A stretch of 15,437 bases of DNA from UBA11891 sp965658355 (GCA_965658355.1 CBFHRX010000033.1:1-15437); one strand, 5' to 3'; positions 8,321 to 15,437 are shown, numbered from the stretch's first letter. Notes: a model not told the origin generated them from the letters alone. Translations and numbers: made by a program.

Positions 8321-10224
8321 GCTTTAAAAGTTTGCGTGTCTGTATATTGGATGGGGCTGTTGAGTAGTTTTCCCTCTGCTGTCATGAGGATGTAGTAAGG
8401 CTGCGAAGCCGATTGAAAGTTGATGGCTTGAAAGGCAGCCCACTTCTCCCCGACTGTATCGATAGATCGAATACTTCCATTGGGGTTTTGCCTTTCAAAA
8501 GCCGCTCCTTCCGGCAGTGCCCTTCGGTCATCTACATAGAGGGAAACCAATATGTAGTTATTTTTAAGCAGCGCAAACACCTCAGCATCTGACCATACGT
8601 TTTCTTCCATCTTACGGCAGTTAACACAGGCCCAACCGGTAAAATCTAACAATAGGGGTTTCTGTTCTGCTATCGCTGCCGCCTTGCCTTGTTCAAAGTC
8701 TTTATAGCAGTTTAAACCCAAGGGGCAATCGGATTCATTGGATCGTAAGGAATAAAACTCAGGCGGCGGAAAGCCACTTAAAAGCTGCAAACTATTTTCT
8801 TTAGACAGCAAGCCCAAAAAGAGATAAGAGGTAACAAGAAGAGAAAGGCCTGCGACCCCATAACGCGCTTTTGAAAGCGGTGCTTTAACCTCATTTGGAA
8901 AGCGGTAAAGCCCGAAAAGATAGACCGTTAAACCAAAGGCCAAAAGAGTCCATATTCCGATGAATACTTCTCTTTTTAAGAGTCCCCAATGGGCTACAAG
9001 ATCGGCATTGGACAAGAACTTGAGCGCCAAAGCCAGTTCTAAAAAGCCCAATACCACCTTCACCTGGGTCATCCACCCTCCCGATTGGGGTAAGGCTTGC
9101 AACCAGCGTGGAAATAAGGCGAAAAAAGCAAAGGGAAAGGAAAGGGCAACACCAAAGCCGAGCATCCCAAAACTAAGCTGCGCAGCTCCTCCAGAGGAGC
9201 TGATTGATCCAGCTAACAAGGAGCCTAAAATAGGTCCTGTACACGAAAATGAAACAATCGCTAAGGTCAGTGCCATAAAAAAGATACCGACTACCCCCGA
9301 CCATTGCGAGGCCGAATCCGTCTTGCTTCCCCAACTGCTGGGAAGTGTTAGTTCAAAAAAGCCGAAAAAGGAAAAAGCAAAGACCACAAAGATGGCAAAG
9401 AAGAATAGATTCAGAGGGATATTGGTGGCAATCGTATTGAGAAACTCAGGGTTTACATTGTCAATCAAATGAAAAGGCAGGCTCAATAAACCGTATATCA
9501 ACACGATAAAAAATCCATACAAGAGCGCATTGATAATGCCTTTACGAGCAGACTTCTCCTGTTTGAGGAAAAAGGAAACCGTGAGCGGAATCATCGGAAA
9601 AACACAGGGGGTCAGCAAAGCCAGAAGCCCCCCTAACATCCCCAATAAAAACAAGCGCCCATACTGGGTTTCACTTTCTTCGGTAACGGTTTGCAACAGC
9701 TCTTTATTTTGCAAGCTTAGTTGTAGGGCCGCGGCCTTGTCGTTGCTTTCACTACTTACTGCCCGCTGAGTTTGGATTTGCTCGCCTTTTCTTGACAACA
9801 CAAAGCTTTCGGTTCGAAAGATACAAAGCTTGTCGTCACAGGCCTGGTAGTTGATTTCACCCACTATGCGATCGGCGGTAGAATCTACAAAGCGAAAACG
9901 CTGGCTAAATTCGGCTGACGTTTCAAAATAGGTCAAATCCATTTCGAATACGGTATCAAAAGCAGTGATACTTTCGGACTCGTTTACATCGCCTATAAGG
10001 GAAAGGGTGTTGGATGTGGTGTCGTATAAAAACTCAGTGGGAATGGCCCCTTCTAGGTTTGAAAATTGGGAATACAAATGCCAGTTGGCATCGATGGTGG
10101 CACGGTGTTGAATTTCATAGGTAACACTGTCGATTTGCACCACATTGTGAAGCCATTTTACAGGCTCCTGAGTCCATGCCATGCTTACCCATAAAAGTAG
10201 AATAGAGGCAAGTATCTTTTTCAT
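8284..10224 (-). CDS. dsbD: Protein-disulfide reductase DsbD, full three-domain form
   Basis: A 646-residue protein matching full-length DsbD. Signal peptide at 1-18. The N-terminal periplasmic domain (about 19-145) has the C-D-D-K-L-C pair (C129, C134). The central membrane domain (about 190-470) has about eight helices, with the redox cysteines in L-T-P-C-V-F-P (C207) and S-F-S-C-T-G-P (C328). The C-terminal thioredoxin-like domain has G-W-A-C-V-N-C-R-K (C533, C536). It carries electrons from cytoplasmic thioredoxin across the inner membrane to reduce periplasmic disulfides, for example in cytochrome c maturation. All six expected cysteines are present. An additional pair (C500, C506) sits just before the thioredoxin domain. 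The ATG overlaps the tilS stop as ATGA, so translation is probably coupled. Confidence 0.95.
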   Translation of the reverse strand: MKKILASILLLWVSMAWTQEPVKWLHNVVQIDSVTYEIQHRATIDANWHLYSQFSNLEGAIPTEFLYDTTSNTLSLIGDVNESESITAFDTVFEMDLTYFETSAEFSQRFRFVDSTADRIVGEINYQACDDKLCIFRTESFVLSRKGEQIQTQRAVSSESNDKAAALQLSLQNKELLQTVTEESETQYGRLFLLGMLGGLLALLTPCVFPMIPLTVSFFLKQEKSARKGIINALLYGFFIVLIYGLLSLPFHLIDNVNPEFLNTIATNIPLNLFFFAIFVVFAFSFFGFFELTLPSSWGSKTDSASQWSGVVGIFFMALTLAIVSFSCTGPILGSLLAGSISSSGGAAQLSFGMLGFGVALSFPFAFFALFPRWLQALPQSGGWMTQVKVVLGFLELALALKFLSNADLVAHWGLLKREVFIGIWTLLAFGLTVYLFGLYRFPNEVKAPLSKARYGVAGLSLLVTSYLFLGLLSKENSLQLLSGFPPPEFYSLRSNESDCPLGLNCYKDFEQGKAAAIAEQKPLLLDFTGWACVNCRKMEENVWSDAEVFALLKNNYILVSLYVDDRRALPEGAAFERQNPNGSIRSIDTVGEKWAAFQAINFQSASQPYYILMTAEGKLLNSPIQYTDTQTFKAWLQTGWDAFRN

Positions 10225-11519
10225 TCGGCAAAGGTAAGTAAAACTCCCTCACGGCTTTTTGCCTGCTGCACATATTTTCGGTTGCAGCGCTTGCCCACAA
10301 TCCATATAACCTCAGCGTCTTTGCACAATAATAGTTGCTGTTGCTTCTGTTGGTGGCTGTATTTCTCATCTTTAAAATACTTACTCACTAATTTTTTACC
10401 GCGCATCCCGCTGGGATAAAGATAATCGCCTTCCTCACGGGTTCTCAATTGCAATGGGAACGAAATAGTAGCCGGGTCTAGATAGGCTTGCTTCGCTGTT
10501 ACTTCTTGCTGTAGCGAATCGCTTACTTGAATGCCCGTATTGAGTTGGGCCAATTGTTCCCATGATGTGATAGTCATTGAAGTAGGAGTTGGAATCGCCC
10601 CCGCGCTCAAATGCAGTTCGGTGCGTTCGCGTTGCAAGCGGTGGGTACTAGAGTGCAGAGCTTTACCCGGTTTTGAGTCAATCAATTTTAGTACCTCTTT
10701 GGCATCAAAACCATAGTGGTAAAATAAATGATGCACCCAAAAAGAAAGAGGAGATTGGTCTTGCAATTCAGAAAGGGGATAGCGTTTGAGCGCCTCGTCT
10801 TCCTGACAGTACTTCTCTTCCCAGGCTGTTATCTGCGTTTGTACAAACTCTTGTTCCTGTTGGGTCCAGGCGAGTGTTTTCTGAAAGTTAGCGGCCCAAT
10901 TGGGGTATTCTTTTTCAAGCGCTGGGATCACATGATGCCGGATTCGATTGCGCTGATAGCCATCGGATGCATTGGAGGAATCTTCGCAGCACTCTAGCTT
11001 ATTTTCTATAGCATAAGCGTGAAGTTGCGCCTTGGTAAAAGGCAATAATGGTCTTTGGACAAGGCCTTGAACTGCGGGAATTCCCGTTAACCCTTTGAGG
11101 CCGGTTCCGCGAAAGCTGTGCATCAAGTAGGTTTCTAGCTGATCATTTAGGTGATGGGCGGTAAGAACAGCCTCAAAGCCTTCTTGCTGAGCCAGGGTTT
11201 GAAACCATTGATAGCGAAGCTCACGAGCGGCCATTTGAATGGAGAGCTTGTGCTGTTGGGCATATGCTTTGGTCTCAAAACGCTTGCTGTAAAAAGGATG
11301 CTTTTGTTGAGTGGCCCATTCCGCAATAAAATGCGCTTCTTGATCTGCTTCTGTACGAAGTTGAAAATGACAATAGGCGACTGAAAAAGGAATTTCGAGG
11401 CTTTCTAAAAGATGGGACAAGACCATGCTGTCGAGCCCTGTGCTATTGGCTATCAGTACTTTCTGATGGAATAGTTCTGGAAATTGGTTGCGGATATGAA
11501 ATTCAAAGTCGTGTAACAC
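10221..11519 (-). CDS. tilS: tRNA(Ile)-lysidine synthetase TilS, GTG start, variant PP-loop
   Basis: A 432-residue protein. TilS uses ATP and lysine to convert C34 of tRNA-Ile2 to lysidine, which lets it read AUA. Visible family motifs: A-R-E-L-R-Y-Q-W-F (98-106), T-A-H-H-L-N-D-Q-L-E-T (120-130), R-G-T-G-L-K-G-L-T-G-I (137-147), E-D-S-S-N (179-183) with R-N-R-I-R-H (190-195), and a full C-terminal domain (G-D-Y-L-Y-P-S-G-M-R-G-K-K-L then K-D-E-K). The PP-loop, normally S-G-G-x-D-S, reads S-T-G-L-D-S (26-31). The start is GTG at 11519: an in-frame TAA lies four codons upstream and the next ATG is codon 32, beyond the PP-loop. It is the first gene of the minus-strand operon, with a promoter just upstream. 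Confidence 0.94.
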   Translation of the reverse strand: MLHDFEFHIRNQFPELFHQKVLIANSTGLDSMVLSHLLESLEIPFSVAYCHFQLRTEADQEAHFIAEWATQQKHPFYSKRFETKAYAQQHKLSIQMAARELRYQWFQTLAQQEGFEAVLTAHHLNDQLETYLMHSFRGTGLKGLTGIPAVQGLVQRPLLPFTKAQLHAYAIENKLECCEDSSNASDGYQRNRIRHHVIPALEKEYPNWAANFQKTLAWTQQEQEFVQTQITAWEEKYCQEDEALKRYPLSELQDQSPLSFWVHHLFYHYGFDAKEVLKLIDSKPGKALHSSTHRLQRERTELHLSAGAIPTPTSMTITSWEQLAQLNTGIQVSDSLQQEVTAKQAYLDPATISFPLQLRTREEGDYLYPSGMRGKKLVSKYFKDEKYSHQQKQQQLLLCKDAEVIWIVGKRCNRKYVQQAKSREGVLLTFAE

Positions 11520-11571
11520 AATCCAAAATTACGGAATTATCAATGCTTTTAGTAGGATTTTGATAAACCAA

Positions 11572-11607
11572 CAAAAATAGCTGTCGATTTGGAAAACATT
11601 CAACAAA
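11572..11607 (-). promoter_or_regulatory. Promoter of the tilS operon
   Basis: On the minus strand a perfect TAnnTTTG box (TATTTTTG, 11579-11572) lies about 50 nt before the tilS GTG. The upstream box is either TTTG (11607-11604, spacing 24) or GTTG (11604-11601, spacing 21). The downstream box is a good consensus match; the exact upstream box is ambiguous. It overlaps the promoter for the opposite strand. Confidence 0.55.
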
Positions 11608-11620
11608 GGGCTTACATTTG
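11588..11620 (+). promoter_or_regulatory. Promoter of the arginine operon
   Basis: TTTG (11588-11591), a 21-nt spacer, then TACATTTG (11613-11620) match the Bacteroidota housekeeping consensus TTTG / TAnnTTTG exactly, with normal spacing. The predicted transcript start is about 4-7 nt downstream, at 11624-11627. That coincides with the ATG of a short Arg-rich ORF and leaves about 150 nt of leader before the first large gene. Confidence 0.65.
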
Positions 11621-11624
11621 CCAT

Positions 11625-11696
11625 ATGATAATACGAGTTACAAACTTTCCAACTCTTCCAACGGTTCGCCGTCAGTTCCGCCGCCCCTTGGGGTAG
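11625..11696 (+). CDS. Candidate arginine-rich leader peptide (attenuator)
   Basis: A 23-codon ORF from ATG 11625 to TAG 11696. It starts M-I-I-R and ends R-R-Q-F-R-R-P-L-G. Arg is at codons 4, 15, 16, 19 and 20 (CGA, CGC, CGT, CGC, CGC): 5 of 23 residues, including two Arg-Arg pairs. It lies immediately after a consensus promoter and 82 nt before an arginine biosynthesis operon. Leader peptides rich in the end-product amino acid control many amino-acid operons through ribosome stalling; that role is inferred from position and composition. The ATG falls at or very near the predicted transcript start, so the ORF may be read as a leaderless or nearly leaderless message. Translation is unproven. 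Confidence 0.5.
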   Translation: MIIRVTNFPTLPTVRRQFRRPLG

Positions 11697-11745
11697 CTTC
11701 TTCATTCTAGGAATCTAGGTGCGTCCGATTCTGTACTCGTTTTTT
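11633..11745 (+). promoter_or_regulatory. Candidate attenuator RNA structure ending in a U6 tract
   Basis: Elements seen by eye: a long-range pairing of 11633-11641 with 11733-11740 (8 bp, one bulged U), directly followed by six T (11740-11745); a hairpin ACGG-TTCG-CCGT (11661-11672); a GC-rich hairpin around CCCCTTGGGG (11680-11697) overlapping the leader-peptide stop; and GGAATC pairing with GATTCT (11710-11715 with 11727-11732). The closing stem plus U-tract could act as a terminator whose 5' arm lies in codons 3-6 of the leader ORF. No folding calculation was made, and no compact classical terminator hairpin is present. Confidence 0.3.
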
Positions 11746-11778
11746 CACTCTTTATTTATCCTTTAATCATCTCTACTC

Positions 11779-12354
11779 ATGGAGATCTGTATTGCACATT
11801 CAAAACATATCAAACACGCCCTTGCTATCAGTCAAGAAATAGATACTTCAGCAAAGGTACGGGGTACCGGGATTGCCCGTAGAACGCCTGAATACATTGC
11901 TTCAAAAATCCAACAAAAAGAAGCCATCATCGCTTTGGACGGCGACCAAGTGGCGGGCTTTTGCTATATAGAAGTATGGGGAAAAGGGAACTACCTCGCC
12001 CATTCTGGTCTTATTGTTTTTCCGCCATACAGAGGCCAAGGCTTGGCAAAAAGCATCAAGAAAAAAACACTTGACTACTCCCAAAAAAGATACCCTGAAG
12101 CGCAAATTTTTGGGATCACGACAGGGAAGGCAGTGATGAAAATCAATTCAGAGTTGGGTTATAAACCCGTGCATTTTTCTGAATTAACGGACGACCTTGA
12201 CTTTTGGAACGGCTGCCAAAGTTGTAAAAACTACGATGTTTTAATCCGAACCGAAAGAAGTATGTGCCTCTGCACTGGCATGCTGTATCAAAAAGAAGCC
12301 CCAACGGAACAACCCAAATGGAAACAGCTGTTTTCAAAAAAGAAAAAACAATGA
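11779..12354 (+). CDS. GNAT N-acetyltransferase, probable first enzyme of arginine synthesis, with Cys-rich tail
   Basis: A 191-residue GNAT-fold protein. The acetyl-CoA binding motif P-P-Y-R-G-Q-G-L-A is at 82-90, preceded by the expected core strands (A-G-F-C-Y-I-E-V-W, 59-67). The C-terminal region has a C-x2-C (C146, C149) and C-x-C (C163, C165) set inside F-W-N-G-C-Q-S-C and M-C-L-C-T-G-M-L-Y, which could hold a metal ion. It is the first gene of the arginine operon and overlaps argG as ATGA. No argA or argJ is visible in the window, so it is inferred to make N-acetylglutamate (or another N-acylglutamate). The family assignment is firm; the substrate rests on context only. A poly-Lys C-terminus follows the Cys region. 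Confidence 0.88.
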   Translation: MEICIAHSKHIKHALAISQEIDTSAKVRGTGIARRTPEYIASKIQQKEAIIALDGDQVAGFCYIEVWGKGNYLAHSGLIVFPPYRGQGLAKSIKKKTLDYSQKRYPEAQIFGITTGKAVMKINSELGYKPVHFSELTDDLDFWNGCQSCKNYDVLIRTERSMCLCTGMLYQKEAPTEQPKWKQLFSKKKKQ

Positions 12355-13535
12355 AAAAATTAGTACTTGCTTACAGCGGAGGACTCGACACCTCCTATTG
12401 CCTGAGAAGACTTTCTAAGGAAGGCTATGAGGTCCATGCCGTAAGTGTCAACACAGGTGGTTTTGACCTCACAGAACTGCAGGAAATGGAAACAAGAGCG
12501 CTGGCCTTAGGCGCTGCACACTTCAATAATATTCAAGCCCTTGACAGCTATTACACCAAAATCGTACAATACCTTTTGTATGGCAATGTGTTGCGTAATG
12601 GAACCTATCCTTTATCCGTATCCGCCGAAAGAATCGTACAAGGATTGGAGATCATTGCCTATGCCAAATCGATTGGCGCAGCCGCCATTGCTCACGGTAG
12701 TACTGGCGCGGGTAATGACCAAGTACGTTTTGATATGATCTTTCAAATTCTAGCGCCGGAGATAGAGATCATCACCCCTATCCGAGATCAGCAGCTATCG
12801 CGTCAAGAAGAAATTGAATTTCTGAAGGCCGAAGGTTTTGAAATGTCCTGGGACAAAGCAAAGTATTCCATCAATAAAGGCCTGTGGGGAACCAGTGTTG
12901 GCGGAGACGAAACCCTAACTTCTTACAAGAGTTTGCCCGAAGAAGCCTATCCCTCTCAGCTAAAGCGCAATGATTCTGAAACTATTCAAATTGGCTTTGA
13001 AGCTGGGCAAGCAGTATCCCTAAACGGACAACAAGACAATCCTGTCAACATCATACAGCAATTACAAGCCATTGCGGCTCCCTTTGCGATTGGAAGAGAC
13101 ATCCATGTGGGCGATACCATCGTCGGCATCAAGGGAAGGGTCGGCTTTGAAGCCGCTGCTCCTCTTCTATTGATCAAAGCGCATCAGCTATTGGAAAAGC
13201 ACACTTTGAGTAAATGGCAGTTGTTCCAAAAAGAACAAATGAGCCAATTCTATGGCATGCAATTGCACGAAGGCCATTATTTAGACCCTGTGATGCGAGA
13301 TATAGAAGCCTTCTTACAATCCAGTCAAAAATCTGTAACCGGAACGGTTTCCGTTACCTTACACCCCTACCGATTTGAACTAATAGGGATAGCCTCTGAA
13401 TACGATTTGATGCAAGCAAAATTTGGCAGCTATGGGGAAATGAATACCGCTTGGAATGCGGAAGAAGCAAAAGGATTTATTAAAATAACTGCAACAGCAG
13501 CAAAAGTATATCAGGCCGTAAATCACAACAAATGA
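12351..13535 (+). CDS. argG: Argininosuccinate synthase
   Basis: A 394-residue protein, normal for the family. ArgG joins citrulline and aspartate using ATP to give argininosuccinate, the penultimate step of arginine synthesis in the cytoplasm. The ATP PP-loop A-Y-S-G-G-L-D-T-S is at 7-15 and the H-G-S-T-G-A-G-N-D-Q-V-R-F motif at 115-127. Further conserved segments include K-Y-S-I-N-K-G-L-W-G. The start at ATG 12351 gives M-K-K-L-V-L-A-Y-S-G-G and an ATGA overlap with the acetyltransferase gene. A longer in-frame start at 12264 is unlikely because it would add 29 residues not seen in the family and extend into the upstream gene. Its stop overlaps argC as ATGA. Confidence 0.96.
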   Translation: MKKLVLAYSGGLDTSYCLRRLSKEGYEVHAVSVNTGGFDLTELQEMETRALALGAAHFNNIQALDSYYTKIVQYLLYGNVLRNGTYPLSVSAERIVQGLEIIAYAKSIGAAAIAHGSTGAGNDQVRFDMIFQILAPEIEIITPIRDQQLSRQEEIEFLKAEGFEMSWDKAKYSINKGLWGTSVGGDETLTSYKSLPEEAYPSQLKRNDSETIQIGFEAGQAVSLNGQQDNPVNIIQQLQAIAAPFAIGRDIHVGDTIVGIKGRVGFEAAAPLLLIKAHQLLEKHTLSKWQLFQKEQMSQFYGMQLHEGHYLDPVMRDIEAFLQSSQKSVTGTVSVTLHPYRFELIGIASEYDLMQAKFGSYGEMNTAWNAEEAKGFIKITATAAKVYQAVNHNK

Positions 13536-14503
13536 AAAAAATTGGCATCATAGGAGGTTCGGGAATCACAGGTGGAGAATTAATACGTTTGCTATTGAAT
13601 CACCCAGCCTTGGAAATCGGTTTTGTCTACTCCACCACCCGACCGGGTACTCTTATTAGCAGTACGCATACCGACTTGCTTGGGCAAACTGATTTGCGGT
13701 TCACAGACAGCATCGATACCGATATAGAGGTTCTTTTTCTATGCTTGGGGCACGGTCATTCCAAAGCCTTTTTAGAAAAATACAACTTTAGTGAAAAGAC
13801 GATTATCATTGACTTAAGCAATGAATTTAGACTGGAAACGAGCGCTCAATTCGAAGCGCATACATTTGTCTATGGCCTGCCTGAATTTCAGCGCGAAAAA
13901 ATTGCTGCGGCTCAGTACATCGCCAACCCAGGTTGTTTTGCTACCGCAATTCAACTGGCGCTATTGCCGCTGACACAAAACAAGCTTCTACACGATAGTG
14001 TTCATATTAATGCCGTAACAGGGAGTACAGGTGCAGGCGTCAGCCTAAGTCCCACTACCCATTTTAGCTGGCGGAATCAAAACGTCTCTTGGTACAAGCC
14101 CTTTACGCACCAGCATTTAGATGAAATAGAAGAAACTCTTTTTTCGACTCAAGAAAAACAAGAGCTTCTCTTTCTACCCCAAAGAGGAAATTTTAGCAGA
14201 GGGATCTTTGCAACGGCCTACACGCGTTATGAAGGAAACATAGAAAGTGCCCAAAAACTATACAAAGACTACTATGCGGATCATCCTTTTACCCAGGTCT
14301 CCGATTCGGAAATACATTTAAAACAGGTCGTCAACAGCAACTATTGCCATCTTCATCTGCACCAACACAATGGCTATCTGATGATCAGTACTGCTATTGA
14401 CAACCTGTTAAAAGGAGCTTCTGGCCAAGCGATTCAAAATCTGAATCTGATACTAGGTTGGGAAGAAACCCTTGGATTGAATTTAAAAGCAACATATTAT
14501 TAA
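13532..14503 (+). CDS. argC: N-acetyl-gamma-glutamyl-phosphate reductase
   Basis: A 323-residue protein. ArgC reduces N-acyl-glutamyl phosphate to the semialdehyde using NADPH. The N-terminal Rossmann motif G-G-S-G-I-T-G-G (8-15) binds the cofactor. The catalytic cysteine is C135 in A-N-P-G-C-F-A-T. Other family features are G-S-T-G-A-G-V-S (164-171), F-T-H-Q-H (191-195) and a C-terminal D-N-L-L-K-G-A-S-G-Q-A. The start is an ATGA overlap with argG, and proC follows after 7 nt. In this cluster the acyl group may be acetyl or, as reported for some Bacteroidota, succinyl; the sequence alone does not decide. Confidence 0.96.
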   Translation: MKKIGIIGGSGITGGELIRLLLNHPALEIGFVYSTTRPGTLISSTHTDLLGQTDLRFTDSIDTDIEVLFLCLGHGHSKAFLEKYNFSEKTIIIDLSNEFRLETSAQFEAHTFVYGLPEFQREKIAAAQYIANPGCFATAIQLALLPLTQNKLLHDSVHINAVTGSTGAGVSLSPTTHFSWRNQNVSWYKPFTHQHLDEIEETLFSTQEKQELLFLPQRGNFSRGIFATAYTRYEGNIESAQKLYKDYYADHPFTQVSDSEIHLKQVVNSNYCHLHLHQHNGYLMISTAIDNLLKGASGQAIQNLNLILGWEETLGLNLKATYY

Positions 14504-14510
14504 TCGCCAT

Positions 14511-15305
14511 ATGAAAATAGCCATCTTAGGAACCGGGAATTTAGGGTTGAGTATTGCCAAAGGAATTGTCATGAACCAAACCCATACCCAACTTTATCTT
14601 ACCAAACGCAGCCTCTCTTCTATCGAAAAATGGAAAGACTATGAGAACGTAACCGTCACCACAGATAATAGAGAAGCCGTTGCAAAATCGGATATCTTAA
14701 TTTTTGCGGTTCAACCCAACCAATTGGAGCAAATTTTGACGGAAGTAAAAGATCTCTTTACCGATAAACATGTGTTGATATCGACCATAACTGGGTTTAA
14801 AATCGATCGAATGGAAAAAAGTATCGGGACTGAGTATCCAATCATTAGAGCGATGCCCAATACGGCTATTGCCGTCGGAAAATCAATGACCTGTCTGTGT
14901 TCCAACGAAAAAGGGGGCAAACGGGTGGCCATTGCAGAAGCTATTTTTAATGCACTGGGAACCAGTATCATTATAGAAGAACAGCATATGCAAGCAGCAA
15001 CTGTTATTTGCGCCAGTGGGATTGCCTTTTGGATGCGACTCATACGTGCGACTACCCAAGGGGGAGTACAATTGGGATTTGATGCCGAAGTCGCCATGGA
15101 AATGTCCATGCAAACAGCACTAGGAGCAGCCAGTCTGCTTATCGAAACCAATACCCACCCAGAGCAAGAAATCGACCGGGTGACTACGCCAAGAGGATGC
15201 ACGATTACTGGACTTAATGAAATGGAGCACCAAGGGTTGAGTAGCTCACTCATTAAAGGGCTAAACGCCTCTTTTGAAAAAATAAACGAAATCTCAAAGT
15301 CGTGA
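14511..15305 (+). CDS. proC: Pyrroline-5-carboxylate reductase-like protein in the arginine operon
   Basis: A 264-residue protein of the ProC family. It has an N-terminal NAD(P)-binding motif G-T-G-N-L-G (7-12), R-A-M-P-N-T-A (113-119) and the C-terminal dimer domain with V-T-T-P-R-G-C-T-I-T-G-L (224-235). Family enzymes reduce pyrroline-5-carboxylate to proline. Several usual residues differ: the S-G-P-A-Y segment reads S-G-I-A-F, and the T-S-P-G-G-T-T segment reads T-T-P-R-G-C-T. It lies between argC and argD, 7 nt after argC, and its stop overlaps the next start as GTGA. It may supply proline from a shared intermediate or act on another cyclic imine made in this pathway. Family is sure; exact substrate less so. 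Confidence 0.88.
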   Translation: MKIAILGTGNLGLSIAKGIVMNQTHTQLYLTKRSLSSIEKWKDYENVTVTTDNREAVAKSDILIFAVQPNQLEQILTEVKDLFTDKHVLISTITGFKIDRMEKSIGTEYPIIRAMPNTAIAVGKSMTCLCSNEKGGKRVAIAEAIFNALGTSIIIEEQHMQAATVICASGIAFWMRLIRATTQGGVQLGFDAEVAMEMSMQTALGAASLLIETNTHPEQEIDRVTTPRGCTITGLNEMEHQGLSSSLIKGLNASFEKINEISKS

Positions 15306-15437
15306 AGTTATTTGATGTGTATCCCTTGTATGATGTAAAACCCGTTCGGGCTAAAGACGTCTGTGTCTATGACGAAAAAGGGACTGAATATTTAGATCTG
15401 TACGGAGGGCATGCCGTTATCTCCATTGGACATAGTC
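15302..15437 (+). CDS. argD: Acetylornithine/ornithine-type aminotransferase (N-terminus only)
   Basis: Only 45 codons are in the window. The GTG start at 15302 overlaps the proC stop as GTGA and gives a protein beginning K-L-F-D-V-Y-P-L-Y-D after the initiator. G-T-E-Y-L-D-L-Y-G-G-H-A-V and I-G-H-S match the N-terminus of class III PLP-dependent aminotransferases, specifically the ArgD/RocD group. ArgD converts N-acylglutamate semialdehyde to N-acylornithine, directly after ArgC. The PLP lysine lies outside the window, so acetylornithine versus ornithine aminotransferase rests on context. Confidence 0.85.
   Translation, partial: MKLFDVYPLYDVKPVRAKDVCVYDEKGTEYLDLYGGHAVISIGHS

Noticed and set aside
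12264..12350. Upstream in-frame start that would lengthen ArgG by 29 residues.
   Set aside because: It extends into the acetyltransferase gene; ATG 12351 gives the family's normal N-terminus and an ATGA overlap like the next junction.
14711..15253. 180-codon minus-strand frame opposite proC.
   Set aside because: ProC motifs on the plus strand are clear; the antisense frame has no family features.

Overview
The window comes from a member of the Bacteroidota, most likely a marine Flavobacteriia-type bacterium. Four things suggest this: promoters of the Bacteroidota form (TTTG, then about 21 nt, then TAnnTTTG) in the only divergent intergenic region; absence of obvious Shine-Dalgarno sequences; a tilS-dsbD pair; and an arginine cluster ordered GNAT acetyltransferase, argG, argC, proC, argD. 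The species cannot be named from the sequence. No tRNA, rRNA, insertion sequence, phage gene or CRISPR array was seen.

Layout. (1) Positions 1-3260, minus strand: the N-terminal part of a very large secreted protein. It has a signal peptide followed by at least 22 Asp/Gly-rich, calcium-binding-type repeats; its C-terminus lies outside the window. (2) Positions 3483-11519, minus strand: five tightly packed genes read in the order tilS, dsbD, TonB-dependent receptor, comM/yifB, Nramp-family transporter. Overlaps or gaps of at most 53 nt suggest one operon. (3) Positions 11520-11778: a 259-nt divergent intergenic region with two back-to-back promoters that overlap, and a candidate arginine-rich leader peptide with RNA secondary structure. 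(4) Positions 11779-15437, plus strand: the arginine biosynthesis operon, continuing past the window edge.

How the genes fit together. The plus-strand operon encodes an acetyltransferase that probably makes the N-acylglutamate entry compound, the reductase ArgC, the start of an ArgD-type aminotransferase and ArgG for a late step, with a ProC-like reductase between. Most junctions are ATGA or GTGA overlaps, so translation is probably coupled. A 23-codon ORF carrying Arg-Arg twice sits at the predicted transcript start, which suggests arginine-responsive attenuation. The minus-strand operon combines tRNA modification (TilS), extracytoplasmic thiol reduction (DsbD), outer-membrane uptake (TonB receptor), a DNA-processing AAA+ ATPase (ComM) and inner-membrane transport (Nramp).

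Most notable observations: the Arg-rich leader; the strict A/B alternation of the surface-protein repeats, in which the two usual cysteines of a repeat are split between neighbouring repeats; an Nramp transporter lacking the signature metal-binding residues; and a TilS with an altered PP-loop.
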